DNA of 64,000 nt from Favolaschia claudopus (GCA_037176885.1 JAWWNJ010000018.1:744001-808000), one strand, 5' to 3'; positions 9,841 to 21,601 are shown, counted from the stretch's first letter. Notes: generated by a model not told the origin, from the letters alone. Program-made: numbers and translations.

Positions 9841-12177
9841 TTTGAGGTGGTATACATCCCGGGAACAGAGAATGTTCTCGCGGATGCTTTATCTCGGATC
9901 TACTCAAATGAGGCACCGGGCACCGTGCGCGCAAGAAGCGAGTACACGTACCATGATGTGGTCAATAACGACGCTCTCAATATCAATTCTATCTCCATGC
10001 CGGTGTTTGCTGGTTCTGAAGCGAAAGCGATAGCAAGCGACCGAGTCTTGAGGTCTGCTACACATGCGGCTGAGCAACAGCTCAAGCAGAAGGCTGCTGA
10101 AGCGAAACATACCCAGGAGGGTCGTGTTTTGAGGTCAATGACTCGTGGTGTTGACAAGCAGAATTTTGCATCTCCAGGAGAAGCAAAGGAGGGCGGGAGT
10201 ACCAATAAATCGAAATTGAAGAAGACTGACGCGAAGTCAAGTCGCTCTGACGCGAAGTCAAGAGGAGGCACCGACATGAAGTCAAGTGCGGAGGCAAAAG
10301 CCTTTGACAGCGGGGATCAAACTTTGATCCCGGAAGCAAATCCGCCATCAACGGAATCTATTTCTCCGTCTACCACGACCGACGAGCCTCCACCTCTTGA
10401 ACCGTCGACTCCACGACCGCCTACACTGTCTGAACTTGAGCAACAGTTAAAGGACATGGATCCTTCTCTCTTTCCTGTGGTCTCTGGAGGGACTGATGGC
10501 TTGGACTTGGTGAAGTTCTTGCAACACAAGTACGGCCAAGATTCGTTCTTCAAGGACATTCTGGCAACTCCAAAAGCCTTCAAGAACTTTGAGGTCTCTG
10601 AGGGGCTTATATTTCTCTGTGAACACGACCGTAAAGTCCTTTGTATCCCTCATCTGAAGTATAAGGGAAGAAATATCCGTGAAATCATCATCTCGGAAGC
10701 TCATTCTGTTCTGGCGCACCTTGGGCCTCGCAAAACCACTGACTACCTCCGGGAGTATGTGTGGTGGAAGGATTTAGTTCCTGATACACAGATCTACTGT
10801 GATTCGTGCAAAACTTGCAAAAGCAGTAAGCCGAACAATCATAAACCTTACGGATTGCTTCACTCACTCAATCCTCCCACTCAGCCTTGGGAGACAATTG
10901 GGGTAGACTTTGTGGGACCCTTACCCGAGTCTAAGAACCGCGATAGCGTGTTCAACTCAATTACTGTCGTAATTTGCTTATTGACAGGCATGGTACATAT
11001 TATTCCGAGCCGAATCAATTATACTGCTAAACAAATGGCTGAACTCATGTTCGAGAATGTGTACAAACTACATGGACTACCTAAATCCATCGTAAGTGAT
11101 CGTGATGTTCTCTTTACAAGTAACTTCTGGCAACGACTTCACCAATTGATTGGTACGAAGCTTCGTATGTCCAGCGCGTACCATCCCGAGACGGATGGCA
11201 GCACAGAACGGGCAAACCGTACTGTGACGCAAATGATTCGTCAATGTATTGGCGAGAAACAGAAGGATTGGGTCTCAAAATTACCCGCAGTTGAGTTTGC
11301 TTTGAACTCCGCTCGGTCTGAGACCACAGGCTATACTCCGTTCTTCCTGAACACCGGACGGATGCCTAGATCCTTGATTTGGGACTCGGATCGCACTCGC
11401 GAGTACCCTGGTATTGCGAATTTTGCCCTTCAACGAAGGTTAGCAATTATGGCGGCTCATGATGCCGTGCTTGCTGCGCGAGTAAAACAAACTCGTAATG
11501 CTAACCGCCGCAGGCAAATGGCACCCTTCTCTCAAGGAGACTTTGTATATCTTTCAACTAAGAACATTAAATTTGAGAAAGGGTTGGCACGCAAACTCAT
11601 CCCCAAATTCATTGGGCCATACCGTATTCTCCGAGACTTCGGGAATAACTCATTTCAGATTGAACTTCCGACAAATCTGAGACAGCGCGGAGTGCATGAT
11701 GTCTTTCACGCATCACTCCTTCGAATTCATGTTCCCAATGATGACCACCGCTTCCCAGGGAGGCTGGAAACTCAGCTGGATGTTTCCACCAAGGCAACAA
11801 CCCACGAATGGGCTATTGATAAAATTGTGGGGCACTCGGGACGGCGTTCTAATGCTGTCTTTGAAGTTCAGTGGCAATCCGGGGATCGCTCTTGGATGCC
11901 ATACTCCCAGGCGAGTCATCTCACCGCCTTACAGGATTATTTTGAATCTCTCGGAATATCTGAGATTTCTGAACTTCCGCTCGGGTCTGGGAAATTACCC
12001 GAGGAAGACATTGACGTATTCTCTGCGGATATCATCTTGATTCATGCGGAACAGAGGTATGTCTCAAATCAGAGTGGATATATAAACTCTCTGGATTTGT
12101 TTGTGGAACTCAATCCTGAGTTCTCCTCTACCTCTTACTCATCCTCTACTTCCTCAACCGTTATCCCATTCCTCGCC
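9790..12177 (+). CDS. pol: Ty3 Pol part 2: RNase H end, integrase, chromodomain-like tail
   Basis: In the new frame the RNase H end reads FDFEVVYIPGTENVLADALS (about 9830-9895). A charged linker (K, D, S, T) follows to about 10440. The integrase zinc-binding motif is H-x-H-x-C-x2-C (EAHSVLAHLG to CDSCKTC, about 10695-10815). The core has Asp in TIGVDFVGPL (near 10905), Asp in SIVSDRDVLF (near 11095) and Glu in DGSTERANRT (near 11205): the D,D,E triad. GPYRIL and VFHASLLRIH mark the C-terminal domain. A chromodomain-like module follows (EWAIDKIVG to QDYFESLG, about 11805-11955), which in related elements guides insertion to chromatin. This part is open to 12942. Confidence 0.85.
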
Positions 12178-12942
12178 ATGCCCAACCACAAACACTCCAA
12201 CAAATCTTCCTCTTCTTCCACCCAGTCTTCCGGCTTCCGTGTCAACGGAGTGCTTGGGAAGGACATTGTCGCCCTCGCTAAATTCCTCGACTTCAACAAC
12301 TCGCATTGGCTCCAGCATATCGACGATCACACCTTCCACCTTCGCGACCCCGATAACGAAACCACCCACGTTGTTCCCGCGATGCTGGTCCGCGTATACA
12401 TCATGTTCAATTACCTCCTTAACGACCCCGCCAATCGCTACAAGGACATGCCTTGGGGCTATGTCGACTTCGCGCGCATTCTCAATGCTCATTGCCTTTC
12501 CGGAGAGAAGTGGGCTTACTACGACATCGAGTCGGGCCGCACTCTCTGGTATCCCGACCATCACCTCCCCTCCATCGTCATCTATTCCGTTCGCGAGAGT
12601 GACCTTGCCGAGGCGCCGCCTGCCGGGCAGGTCCTTGTTTCCCAGGCGCGTTGGGACCGCTTGACGGAGATGGACTTGCGCCGGCAGGACAACCGCGAGC
12701 GTGCGAAGGCCGAGGGACGTGTGAAGAGACAACAGCGGGATGCTCCGGAGTACGAGCGAGTGACGGCCATGGCTCAGCGCTTGGCGTTGAAGAACCGTAT
12801 GGTGGAGGAGGAGAAGGAGAGAGAGGAATTGGATGCTCGGATCGAGGCTGAGTTGGCTTCTGAAAAGGCCGCTGCTGAGAAAGCTGCCGCCGAGAAGCGT
12901 GCTGGACCGTCCGCGGGAGGTTCTGATGAGATGCAGACTTAG
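12178..12942 (+). CDS. C-terminal extension of Ty3 Pol, about 254 aa, unknown
   Basis: After the chromodomain the frame continues without a stop into a segment that starts with Met at 12178 (MPNHKHSNKSSSSSTQSSG). It has a globular part rich in aromatic residues (WLQHIDDHTFHLRD, YDIESGRTLWYPDHH) and a C-terminal run of charged helix with a likely coiled coil (EEEKEREELDARIEAEL, EKAAAEKAAAEKRAG). Third codon positions are visibly richer in C and G than in the preceding Pol, suggesting a separate origin or once separate ORF. Related mushroom elements often have an extra ORF after Pol. I do not know its function. TAG at 12940-12942 ends it. Confidence 0.6.
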   Translation: MPNHKHSNKSSSSSTQSSGFRVNGVLGKDIVALAKFLDFNNSHWLQHIDDHTFHLRDPDNETTHVVPAMLVRVYIMFNYLLNDPANRYKDMPWGYVDFARILNAHCLSGEKWAYYDIESGRTLWYPDHHLPSIVIYSVRESDLAEAPPAGQVLVSQARWDRLTEMDLRRQDNRERAKAEGRVKRQQRDAPEYERVTAMAQRLALKNRMVEEEKEREELDARIEAELASEKAAAEKAAAEKRAGPSAGGSDEMQT

Positions 12943-14139
12943 ATTGAGTTTGCCGACGCGTCAACCTGGAGGGCGTATGTAACACCATCATTTCTTTCTT
13001 ATCTCGTGACCGTGTTGTACTCAGTCTTACATCCACTTCCCGCTCCGTCTACATTATCCTGCGCTCAGATATGATCTCATTCCGCCTTTGTTTCACTGAC
13101 TTACTTATTATATATACTCCGATGTATTAGTTACAAGCCTTTGGTGAATCTTGAACTTAAACCAGTCACTCTGTTCGCCACAAACCAGCTCTCGTGTGCC
13201 GAAACTCTTGCCTTGCGGTAAACTTTCGTCACATATATTGTACTCATAGTCACCGGGTTGAATATGAATATATTTTGAATATATTCAAATATATTTTCCG
13301 TCTCAAAATTTTCAACGAAGTGCTCAGAAACGGGTCAAAGGAGTGCAAATTTTCCTCTTCCGTACTGCTGGAATGTTTTCTTGCATCTCTATACATGAAT
13401 TTGCACCCTAACACTGAGAGACGACACCAAAATCAACTCTGATAATGCTCAGTGTTCACCCGAGATGCCCGGAGCCACTTGCCGACAGTTCGGCAAGCAC
13501 GGAAGACAGTGGCCAGTCAGCCGAACAACTTTTCTCTTGAATTGGGTCCTCGGCTTCAGCGGCCGGAACACATTTGATGGAAAAGTTGTCGTTGAGAATA
13601 TATTTGAATATGCTGGGACTGTATCGTAGTCATATCCATATCATATCGTATTCATGTTCTTCGGTATTTGTATTCCCTTGCCCCAACCAAGCCGTATTAT
13701 ATCCGTATTCAGTCGAATATATTCAAAATATATTTTCCGTATTATATTTTTGGCCAGCGCTACGCGGCCAGACAGGTTCGAGATTATGTGCATTTTCAGG
13801 TCTTTAGTCAATATTTCTTGATCTCAGGGTCTTGCTGCGCCGATTGCCAGCTTTCGGCCCTTGTTTCGGCCCTTGTTTATTGACAAAACCACTCAGAATC
13901 AACTATGGTAATAGAATCTGTACTACATTCATGTGGCACCCGCTGTCCGAGCTCAGGGTTTGTCACTTTCTATCATACACCATCTCTTAAAATCCATTCA
14001 ATATTAATCCCCACATGCCAGTAGTTTAAACTCCAGATTTATATTACAGCTGAGCAAATTACTTTTGGTAGCCTCTGATGTTCACTTGCTTCTCGTGTAG
14101 GGTGAGTTGAAATTCTGTCGTTGACAAGTCCACTGCTTG
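12943..14139. other. Non-coding stretch with AT-rich duplicated block
   Basis: No convincing gene. The first part probably holds the 3' LTR of the Ty3 element, but its end cannot be set. An AT-rich block built on GAATATATT and AATATATTTTCCGT occurs twice in direct orientation, near 13256-13300 and 13709-13742, about 450 bp apart. Confidence 0.5.
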
Positions 14140-16105
14140 TTATATCGGATTGAGCTGAAGCGGGCCGACGGCACGAACAGCGTCCTCGTCAGATTTATCT
14201 CGAATGAAGATTGCCTCGCTGAAATCATGGGAGAAAGCTTTGAAGGCTGAATGTTTTTTAGATAACAATCGCAAGAGTCGATCCATAAAATGGAAGGCGT
14301 CATCAAGGACGCGAGAAGGCAGGGTCTTGGACTTGACGGCTTGCTTAATGACCGTCCACGTTTGATCTACTCGTTCCATAATGGTCGAAACAGGTGAATC
14401 CTAGTGAATAGAGAGTTTGTGCGAGCGACCCAGGTCGCTTTTCGACCGCTCAGATCTCCGCAACGACAGATACCAGGTGGGAGCTCTAAGCGACCTAGAA
14501 GAGTATTGCCATGGGGCATTCCGAGGTCGCTGGGACCTCACACCTGTGACTGCTCGTTGTCGAGATCTGAGCAGTCCCAAAGCGACCCGGGTCGCTTTGC
14601 ACAAACCCGCTAATATGTCAAGGTATAGGTCCATAGAGATGCGCAGATGAACGTACCTCATTAATATCTGCTCCGAGAGTCTGTATTCCTTCCATCGGAA
14701 CAGAATTCTATGTTAATTATTGAGGACGAAATATATGTCTCAAGTCGTAATGACTTACCGGCTGTGCCTCAGGCTGAGTGTTGAGCTGATCAAGAGGATC
14801 AGCAATAGGGTTGGTATCAAGGTTGTCGGAGCCGTCGAAGTCATTTGTTGAAGAAGTCGGCGTGAATTCTTCCACACTCTCCGGAGGTACAGTTGCGGCG
14901 AAATTAAGTGCATTACCATAAAAGGAAATTATCACCATTTTCATCCCCTCTGGCTTGGAAGCGCCGGGAGAAGGCTCGATATAGCTTCATGATACGATGG
15001 CAGGTCTGTAAGTGCAGTATGCAAGTATGAAGTAGGTCGTTTGCATCACGATTGAGCGAGAATAAGCTGTAATCTAAATCGATCAATCGGAGCCCAGACT
15101 AACTTTCCCATGGATCATTTTCACTGCCAAAACATCTGAATTGGCGACACCAATGTTGACCTTGCGATGACTCGGCCGCGTTGCCCTGTCCAGAGCTGAT
15201 TTAACAGAAATTTCCTTTTATGGTAATGCATTTAATTTCGCCGCAACTGTATGACCGGTGCCGGCGTTGCGAAAGCAGGATGAGTGTTCGAAACAATATG
15301 GGGCGGAGTTTGGCGACGGGAATGCAGCTGTGATGTGCTTACACAGCTAAACCATCGTGTGCCATGATCCACTCCACTGTTTGCTTGTGGAGCGAAATAA
15401 TTGCACCGGGAACAAGAACCTAAGTTGAACGCAGATTAAACACTCAATTTTGGACTTTCAAGATAGTTGAAGAAAAACTATACCTTTGAAATTCTGATCA
15501 AAGAACGTGTGCGCGAGACGGTGATTCGCTTTCTGTGATCTTCGTCATCCATGACTGCATTCAAGTAGCCGCCGTGTTCGTCAGGGCCGACAATTGAACC
15601 TTCTGCCACGGGTTTGCATGCTTGAACAAGTGTCACCAACTGGCCATGGCTTTTCGCCTGAATTTCCTGGAGCGGAAGGCCAACTGAATCGAGTTTTTTA
15701 AGTGCAATGAAGACCTCCCAAAGGCAGGCAATTTCAGCCACAAGGGAAGGGCATGTCACGGATGCAGGCGTGGAAGCTGGGATAGATAAAGACTTGCGAA
15801 GAACGGCACCGGCCAAATCATGGATTGACGCAAGCGGCGAGTCGACTTGACCTTTCAATTTAGCGTACTTTCCCAGATCCAGTATCGGCGGATTTTGACC
15901 AGCCAGACTCGCTCCGATATCTTGGATCGAGAAAGCCTGGGAGATGGTTTGAAGATTTCGGCGAACATCGTGACCAATCTTGATAATGGATGCGGAGCGA
16001 TGGCAATACGTCGCTCGGGGACTCCAAACGGGAAACCTCGTCGATTGTATATACAGATTCGCCGCAAGGTAGCCCGAAATCATTTTCCCGGATTGTCAGT
16101 CTCAT
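14140..16105 (-). CDS. Hypothetical spliced protein, minus strand
   Basis: I do not recognise the family. Exons read in phase on the minus strand: 16105-16010 (starts MRLTIRENDFGLPCGESVYT), 15936-15484 (contains KGQVDSPLASIHDLAGAVLR and LWEVFIALKKLDS), 15419-15345 (VLVPGAIISLHKQTVEWIMA), an exon ending at 14759 (ends TNPIADPLDQLNTQPEAQP), 14707-14657 (NSVPMEGIQTLGADINE) and 14400-14140 (MERVDQTWTVIK to AVGPLQLNPI, stop). Donors are GTATTG, GTATAG, GTGTAA, GTAAGT and GTACGT. The exon or exons between 15344 and 14950 are unclear and contain an inverted duplication. The last intron (14656-14401) holds a hairpin MITE. The protein looks soluble and helical with no motif I can name. It could be a host gene or part of an unlisted element. 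Confidence 0.5.
14415..14606. mobile_element. Foldback MITE in an intron
   Basis: About 190 bp that fold almost end to end. The ends are GTTTGTGC and GCACAAAC, followed inward by AGCGACCCAGGTCGCT on the left and AGCGACCCGGGTCGCT on the right, and by matching CTCAGATCTC blocks. The motif is itself palindromic. No clear target duplication. It sits in the last intron of the minus-strand hypothetical gene and leaves that intron's donor and acceptor intact. Confidence 0.75.
14888..15253. repeat. Inverted duplication, two arms of about 42 bp
   Basis: The left arm (about 14888-14932, reading GCGGCGAAATTAAGTGC inside) is the reverse complement, with one mismatch, of the right arm (about 15209-15253). 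One arm read on the minus strand would code SFYGNALNFAATV. The arms are about 275 bp apart. Confidence 0.7.
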
Positions 16106-16344
16106 TTTTCTATCCAGCCGAACGATCCTTTCACGAGCGGATTAATGCAGCCATGACTTTGAATAACCCTAGCAGACGCACCTGGACTTTACAAGTACCC
16201 CAGCGTTTCGTGCCTCGTCCGCGGCGGAAGATTATCCAGTGTGTACTGGAGCAAGCTTTGAAATTTCGGAGTAGGGCAAAGGCATTATACTAGTTGGTAC
16301 CAGCTGGTACAGTAACTTGAAGTAGAACCTGAAGCGAAGGGGGG

Positions 16345-16442
16345 GCAGCGTAACAGCGCAGAAGCTTGGACTCGAGATCTCCCTGGACGGCCCTATGCCC
16401 ATCCTTTGCGACAACGACGCAGCCCGTATCATGGCCAATGAC
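16345..16442 (+). pseudogene. Copia RNase H fragment, left half
   Basis: The plus strand reads LGLEISLDGPMPILCDNDAA then RIMAND, matching Copia RNase H just before its C-terminus (compare GPTPIFCDNDAARVM at 29240). It is cut at 16442 by the Mutator-like element and resumes at 21602. The upstream part of the Copia element is missing. Confidence 0.8.
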
Positions 16443-16677
16443 GAGGAATGACGAAAAGGATGGGACTGGGACTCACCCACTCCCACTGATCAGCCATCAA
16501 CAGTGGGACTCAGAATGTTTCAGTGGGACTCGGTGTCGGACCGGAAGAGCGCATCCATCAAGAGTGGGACTCGGCTAAAGTGTGACCATCAGCGCACCAA
16601 TTGATCGGACTCCTGCGATCAATCAATAATCAATGCAGCTTTGACCAATTTTTCTCGCTCTGACCAATACCCCCACC

Positions 16678-19600
16678 ATGTTTGAGCCGGCGAACGACTT
16701 CACGCTGAGTGAAATCAAAGACTACCGAAGTTTTGTTTGTCATTCCGCTGTATTTTACATTCCTTTGCTTATTAGATCTTCAGGCATTCACTGAAGCAAT
16801 CGGCAACCCGCAACACGATCCATTTTTTTCCGTCGAAGATGCGCCAGCCTGGATTACATCCCATGGATATCAGCTTTTTGCTCTGCAAGCCGGAACTGGG
16901 AACACGACTCTATGGGATCCCGAGGATGTCTCAACCAAGGAGTTAAAAGCATTCCGAAATCAAGCAGGTAAACTTCGCAATGATTCCAGTCGGGTGAGCT
17001 AATATATGCAGATTTTGTCCGAGAAATATCGAAACCATCCATTCTTCGACCTTGAAAACTGTGGTGCTTGGGTCAACCTATCTATTTTCCAAGCCTACAT
17101 GGAGACATTCACCGAACAAGTTGAATTAGCTCGCTCCAGGGCACCATCTCGCGCCGCCTCTTCAGTCTCTATGGCTGGATCTCTCCGAGCTAGTTCGCGC
17201 GCCTCAGATGTTCCGTCCACTCGCGCGAGCTCTCCCGTGTCAAATTTTACTTCGGAAGTCGACGAGTCTCGTCCAGATTCACGACAATCATACCGAGATG
17301 AAGATTCAGTATCTCGTCCCCGAGCGCGATGTCCGTCGTCGAAATTACGGACTTCCAAGCGAAGACTGAGGTGGATATTCGCACTGCTGGACTCTCCGCC
17401 ATTGCAACAGCAAATCCTACAGCACCCGAAATTTCTGTTGCAATAGCGATACCTCCAGCGAATCGAAAGGGCAAGAAAAAACAAAAACCAACGACGTTGA
17501 AGATTACGTGGCAGGAAAGAGTCGACACAATCGAGTATATTTCTCATGTTCCTCCGACATTCGACGTTCCTCGCAACCCGACCGCGCTTCTTCTGGATCT
17601 CTCTGGGACACCGGAAATGTTGACGAACCGTCAAGGCAAGGCAATCCCAATTGATCGGTTCATACGGGCTGAGGTGTGTTGGTTTGCTTTGATTTTGTGG
17701 ACCGCCGTTCAATACTTGCAATTAGAACCAGGAGTCTTGGGATGGGTCTTCCGGGCATCCCAAAGGCGATGTGAATGTCTCCGGATTTTTCTCAGATGTG
17801 GCGGTCGAGATCCGCTGCCGCAAAGTCGATCTCACATGCAATGGGATTGATTGGTGCCAATTTCCGGATCGGAGCCATTTTGCGGGATGTGAGCGATATG
17901 AGGCTGACGAAGAGGAGATGCGTAAGCTCTGGAACCATGAATTGGATCAAAACGAGGTCGAAGCAGCCTCGCATATTGGAATTATTGCAAGGTGTGTGTT
18001 TTTCTCTGATACATGTGATCCTATTCTGAGAGTTTTCAGATTTTACACCCGCGTCTGCAACGCCAAATGCAAAGTTTCTTGCGATGGAGTACCAATTCTG
18101 GTACGCTACACTCAGGTGAGTGAATTTTTGCTATCCAGCTGTCCGCGAAATTTTGGTCGGTGCTTAAAACAATGTCAGAATGCTTCGGCATACGGAAAGG
18201 AACACTTCATTGGCTGCTCGAAGTGGAATCCGGGAGAGCGCGGCAATCATATTTATTTTGCTATTCCTGCTAACGTACCCGAGCGGGATGTGAGATATGT
18301 GATTGAGAACGACGGGAATTTGCCTCCTGGCCACGATCTTCCGGACACGAAGTGTGTTCTCACGGTTCACCCTCGCGTCAAACTCCAAAATTGCCGTACG
18401 TGTTAATGTTTTGAACCTATATTATTGAGCTCATGATTCGAGTTAATAGCATATAGCCATATCATCAACAACCGGATAGTTCCCGCAAAAATGGAACGCC
18501 TTGGATGCGACAGCAAATTGATTATATTCGTGCCAATCAACTTTTCACCGGATACCGCCCACAAGGCTATAATCCTCCTCAAGAAGCACCACAATCACCC
18601 CATGCACCCACCGTCCAAACCCAACGCCTCTGATCAACTTAAACTTCGCACCGCTGTCACCGAAACAGGAGTTTTGGGGCTGACTGTGCAAAAATTTCTG
18701 AATGGTAATGTGTTCGTACTTGCAAGTTTGAATCTTTACTCATTCCGCTCATGAATAGCTCCGAGTACATCGAGGATTTATGACGGAAAACGGGTTGCTG
18801 AAGTTAGTCCTGCGTACACGGACACACGAAAGATTCGGGATGCACTGGCAGCCGAAAAACTGCGCGAACATCCGCATGGCATGGATTGGAAAGGTATTTT
18901 TTTACACCAAGATTGTGTGCCGACATGTATCTGACTGATTTCAGGTGTGCTGCACCACATAGACAATCACGAGTTGAAATTGCCCAAAGCGGAGCGCTAT
19001 ATCCATACTAGTCTCTCGTAGACAGACACTACAACAATATGTCCTCGTACCTGCGGTTGTTGTAGTCTGTTGAAGACATTGATGCCCGGCCTGTTGCCCG
19101 GGCTATGCCGTAATTCTAAAATTCGCCGACTTTTGTTCCACACCTTCAAGCGTGATTTCAGTTGGGAATTTACTGCAGACAGCACCAGAAATATGGACTG
19201 AAGTCACTGGTAAGCTGTTGCCTCCAAAAGTAATCCTCGAATGCTCAGTTTGTGAGAAGCCTATAAAATTCAGTGAGTGTTCAGTTTGGATGGTTTACGG
19301 GCAGAAATTCATTATGTAAGAACGCAGGACGTTTCAGACAGATTATATAACATACTTTCGCTCTCAAACTTTGCAGAACCTCTCTGAAACGAGCGAGAAC
19401 GGAGCGCCAGAATCCGTGAGAAAGAATTCAAACTCCGCACATGCCGGCATAGGTCGAGCAACTGTCACACCCCCCGCGGTCACTAACAGACTATATCCAT
19501 ACCGCGGTCACCAAAAATGGTTTCCGACTTGTCGTAACATTGCATCCACAACTTGCGATGCTAATCCATAAAGTTCTACACGGCCGGAGGAGCAACCAGC

Positions 19601-20687
19601 ATCAGCGCCCGAAGCGGGAGCTGGTAAGTCTTTCCATTTCACCGCCTTGACAACATCCCAATCACTTGTGTGGCTTGGTTCAGGCAACGACGTGGTTAGT
19701 TCTGAATCTCACGGCTTTGGTTCTGACCAGGAGCAAAACGTCCCTGGTAAGCCTACGTGTTCTTTCTTGACCCTGTTAAAATTTCAACACCGATCTAGAC
19801 AACAATGAAGATACTCATCTCGCGGACGGGGCATTCTCTTTCCTCGGGCCTTCGTCAGAGCCAGCGTCGCTGCGTGCGTTCATCGATTTGGACAATTCCT
19901 TGCACATAATTCAACGAAGAATCTTACATATTCAATTTATAGTGAATGAAGCATCTGCGGTTGACCAGCGCAATATGCAGGTCGAAAATGATTACTATTC
20001 CTCGTTGTACAGTGAGTCTATCCGTCAATTTCCTTGTTCTAAGCCTTACTTTCATGCGTGTTAGCGCCGTCACAAAACACCCAGTACATGGATCATACTG
20101 CAACTGGAAATAGTAAGTCAGCTTCGTGCACACTGTTATAGATAAACTCTAATGCATAGTCAGTAGCTTTTGCCCACTGGAAAATGTCAGACGATAACTC
20201 ACGACATATTCCAGCTTCGACGCTCACTTGCACTTCGGTGGATTCAATTATGGCCAATTCGATGATATCATGGCAACTATCAACGGTTATGTGCCCCCAG
20301 ACTCACAGCAAGAGGGCACCATGAACACAGTCGCTAATGCGTCGAACCAGGAAATTGAATATGGGGCTGATAATCTTTACGCGGTGCGTATTTTGTTCAT
20401 TCACTGCAAATAAATCTTATGTGGTCCGTGTGTAGGGTGAAAGTCGTACTTGGAGAGCATCACAAGAGCTTCCACCCATTCCGCAACCACGCTCGGATAC
20501 GCTCGAGCCTTCTGCTGAATTTCCGGGCATTCCAGAAGAATCGGAAACGGCAGATTTTGAGGAGCCTGTCGCGGCGCAGAATATTGACTTGGAACTCGAC
20601 GAGCGCAACATCCTCACCGGGAAACGCGCTCGTACTAAGTCCGCTCGTGCCAAGGACCTAGAGCGCGCATCAAAGAGGCGCATCTGA
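16678..20687 (+). pseudogene. Mutator-like transposase-type protein, catalytic part missing
   Basis: A many-exon gene inside the MULE. It starts at ATG 16678 (MFEPANDFTLSEIKDYR), intron 16730-16775, then FTEAIGNPQHDPFFSVED and YRNHPFFDLENCGAW. A zinc-binding N-terminal half follows: CNAKCKVSC, YGKEHFIGCSKW, CVLTVHPRVKLQNC and HHNHPMHP, near 18040-18610, then TRKIRDALAAEKLREHPHG and KAERYIHTSLS at about 19019. In related mushroom proteins the catalytic DDE region follows that last motif; here a stop occurs and only an unrelated-looking stretch remains until a C-terminal exon (about 20216-20687) ending in LDERNILTGKRARTKSARAK. Frame breaks near 17000 and 17310 add to the decay. Probably a non-autonomous deletion derivative. 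Exon ends between 19000 and 20200 are unresolved. Confidence 0.6.
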
Positions 20688-21601
20688 TTTCTGTAGTAGT
20701 CGGAGTTCAACACTCTCGGAGTTATTCTCGAACCCATTCCACAGGAGATTCAACTCTCCCGAGTACGTAAAATCAGCGCAATAACGATTTTTTGGCATGC
20801 TGTACATCTAAATAGATCGGAATATTACAGCAGCGAGCTGTAAATATATGGCGATCTCGCGATGGACGCGACACATTGAAACGAAAATGAGGCACGTGAC
20901 CGTGTCGATCTTAGCCTGCGTTTAATACTGCTCGAAATTCCGACCTTCAATCAGATCAAATAAGAAATTAAAGGTTCAAACCCGAACATATCCTACTGGG
21001 ACTCCAGATCTAGGCTTCTCAGGATGAGTAGATCGCCATGTACACCGAAAAGAATGATCTTCTTCCTAATTTAGGAGCTGGTTGGAAAACCGAGTGTTTC
21101 TCCAGATTCTGATGATGATTCTGCTCAAGAGTTGGAGGGCAGCTGTACTAACTTAACTCAAGTCTGCCCTGTAAGTGCAGGCTTCCCTGAAATATTATTT
21201 TGCACGTTACAAGCAAATGATCTGCATCAGCACATTTATCGACAAGTTCAAACTCCGGCAATGGAATACCTTGCTAAAGTATAAATAAGTACTAGCATCA
21301 AAAAATCTTGTTTATTGGGCATTGGAGTGCATGAATCAACAATATTAATAACATCCACTGTAATGCCATGTTTATTGGCTGAAGAACAAATCGGCACAAC
21401 TGCTCGGGCATTTCCGCCAACTGATAGCAGTGATCCCATCTCACCCCGGCCAACTCTGACTGCCGAGAGGATGGTCACACTTCTCACGCGCGACTTCCAC
21501 TGTCCGTGAACTCAGTTACACTGTTCCGACCACTCGGGTGGGACTCGGCAGCCCACAGTGGGAGTGGCCGAGTCCCACTCACACTCTTTTCGTATATACT
21601 C
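20688..21601. other. 3' non-coding part of the MULE
   Basis: No secure gene. A short open stretch near 21075-21170 (LVGKPSVSPDSDDDSAQELE) ends at a possible donor GTAAGT and may be a stray exon. The last 90 bases hold sub-terminal GTGGGACTCGG-type repeats and the right TIR. Confidence 0.4.

Larger units (their letters stand above)
4461..13000 (+). mobile_element. Ty3/Gypsy LTR retrotransposon, chromodomain type, decayed
   Basis: The order is Gag (to 6173), an eroded spacer (6174 to about 8070), protease, reverse transcriptase, RNase H, integrase, a chromodomain-like module and a C-terminal extension (to 12942). That is Ty3/Gypsy order. Frameshifts near 8220 and 9830 and many in the spacer suggest this copy cannot make a full Pol. 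No 5' LTR is visible: Gag is continuous with the upstream kinase frame. A possible 3' LTR start is the TGTAAC at about 12978, just after a purine-rich GGAGGGCG, but no second copy was found in the window to confirm it. The right boundary is therefore approximate. Confidence 0.8.
16443..21601 (+). mobile_element. Mutator-like DNA transposon (MULE), 5.16 kb
   Basis: The element lies between two copies of the 9-bp sequence GCCAATGAC (16434-16442 and 21602-21610), a target duplication. Its terminal inverted repeats are about 46 bp: the left end starts GAGGAATGACGAAAAGG and the reverse complement of the right end starts GAGTATATACGAAAAGAG; both continue to CACTCCCACTG. Sub-terminal copies of AGTGGGACTCGG occur inside the left end. 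The 9-bp duplication, long TIRs and the H-x-N-H-P zinc motif in its gene favour Mutator-like over hAT or KDZ. It interrupts a Copia RNase H frame exactly, so the insertion is younger than that Copia copy. Confidence 0.8.

Noticed and set aside
12101..13036. Large open frames on other strands over the Pol C-terminus
   Set aside because: They arise from GC-rich third positions of the real plus-strand frame and are low complexity (P, S, R).
16443..21601. KDZ or hAT assignment of the nested transposon
   Set aside because: Target duplication is 9 bp rather than 8, and the HNHP zinc motif and long TIRs fit Mutator-like better; the missing catalytic domain leaves some doubt.
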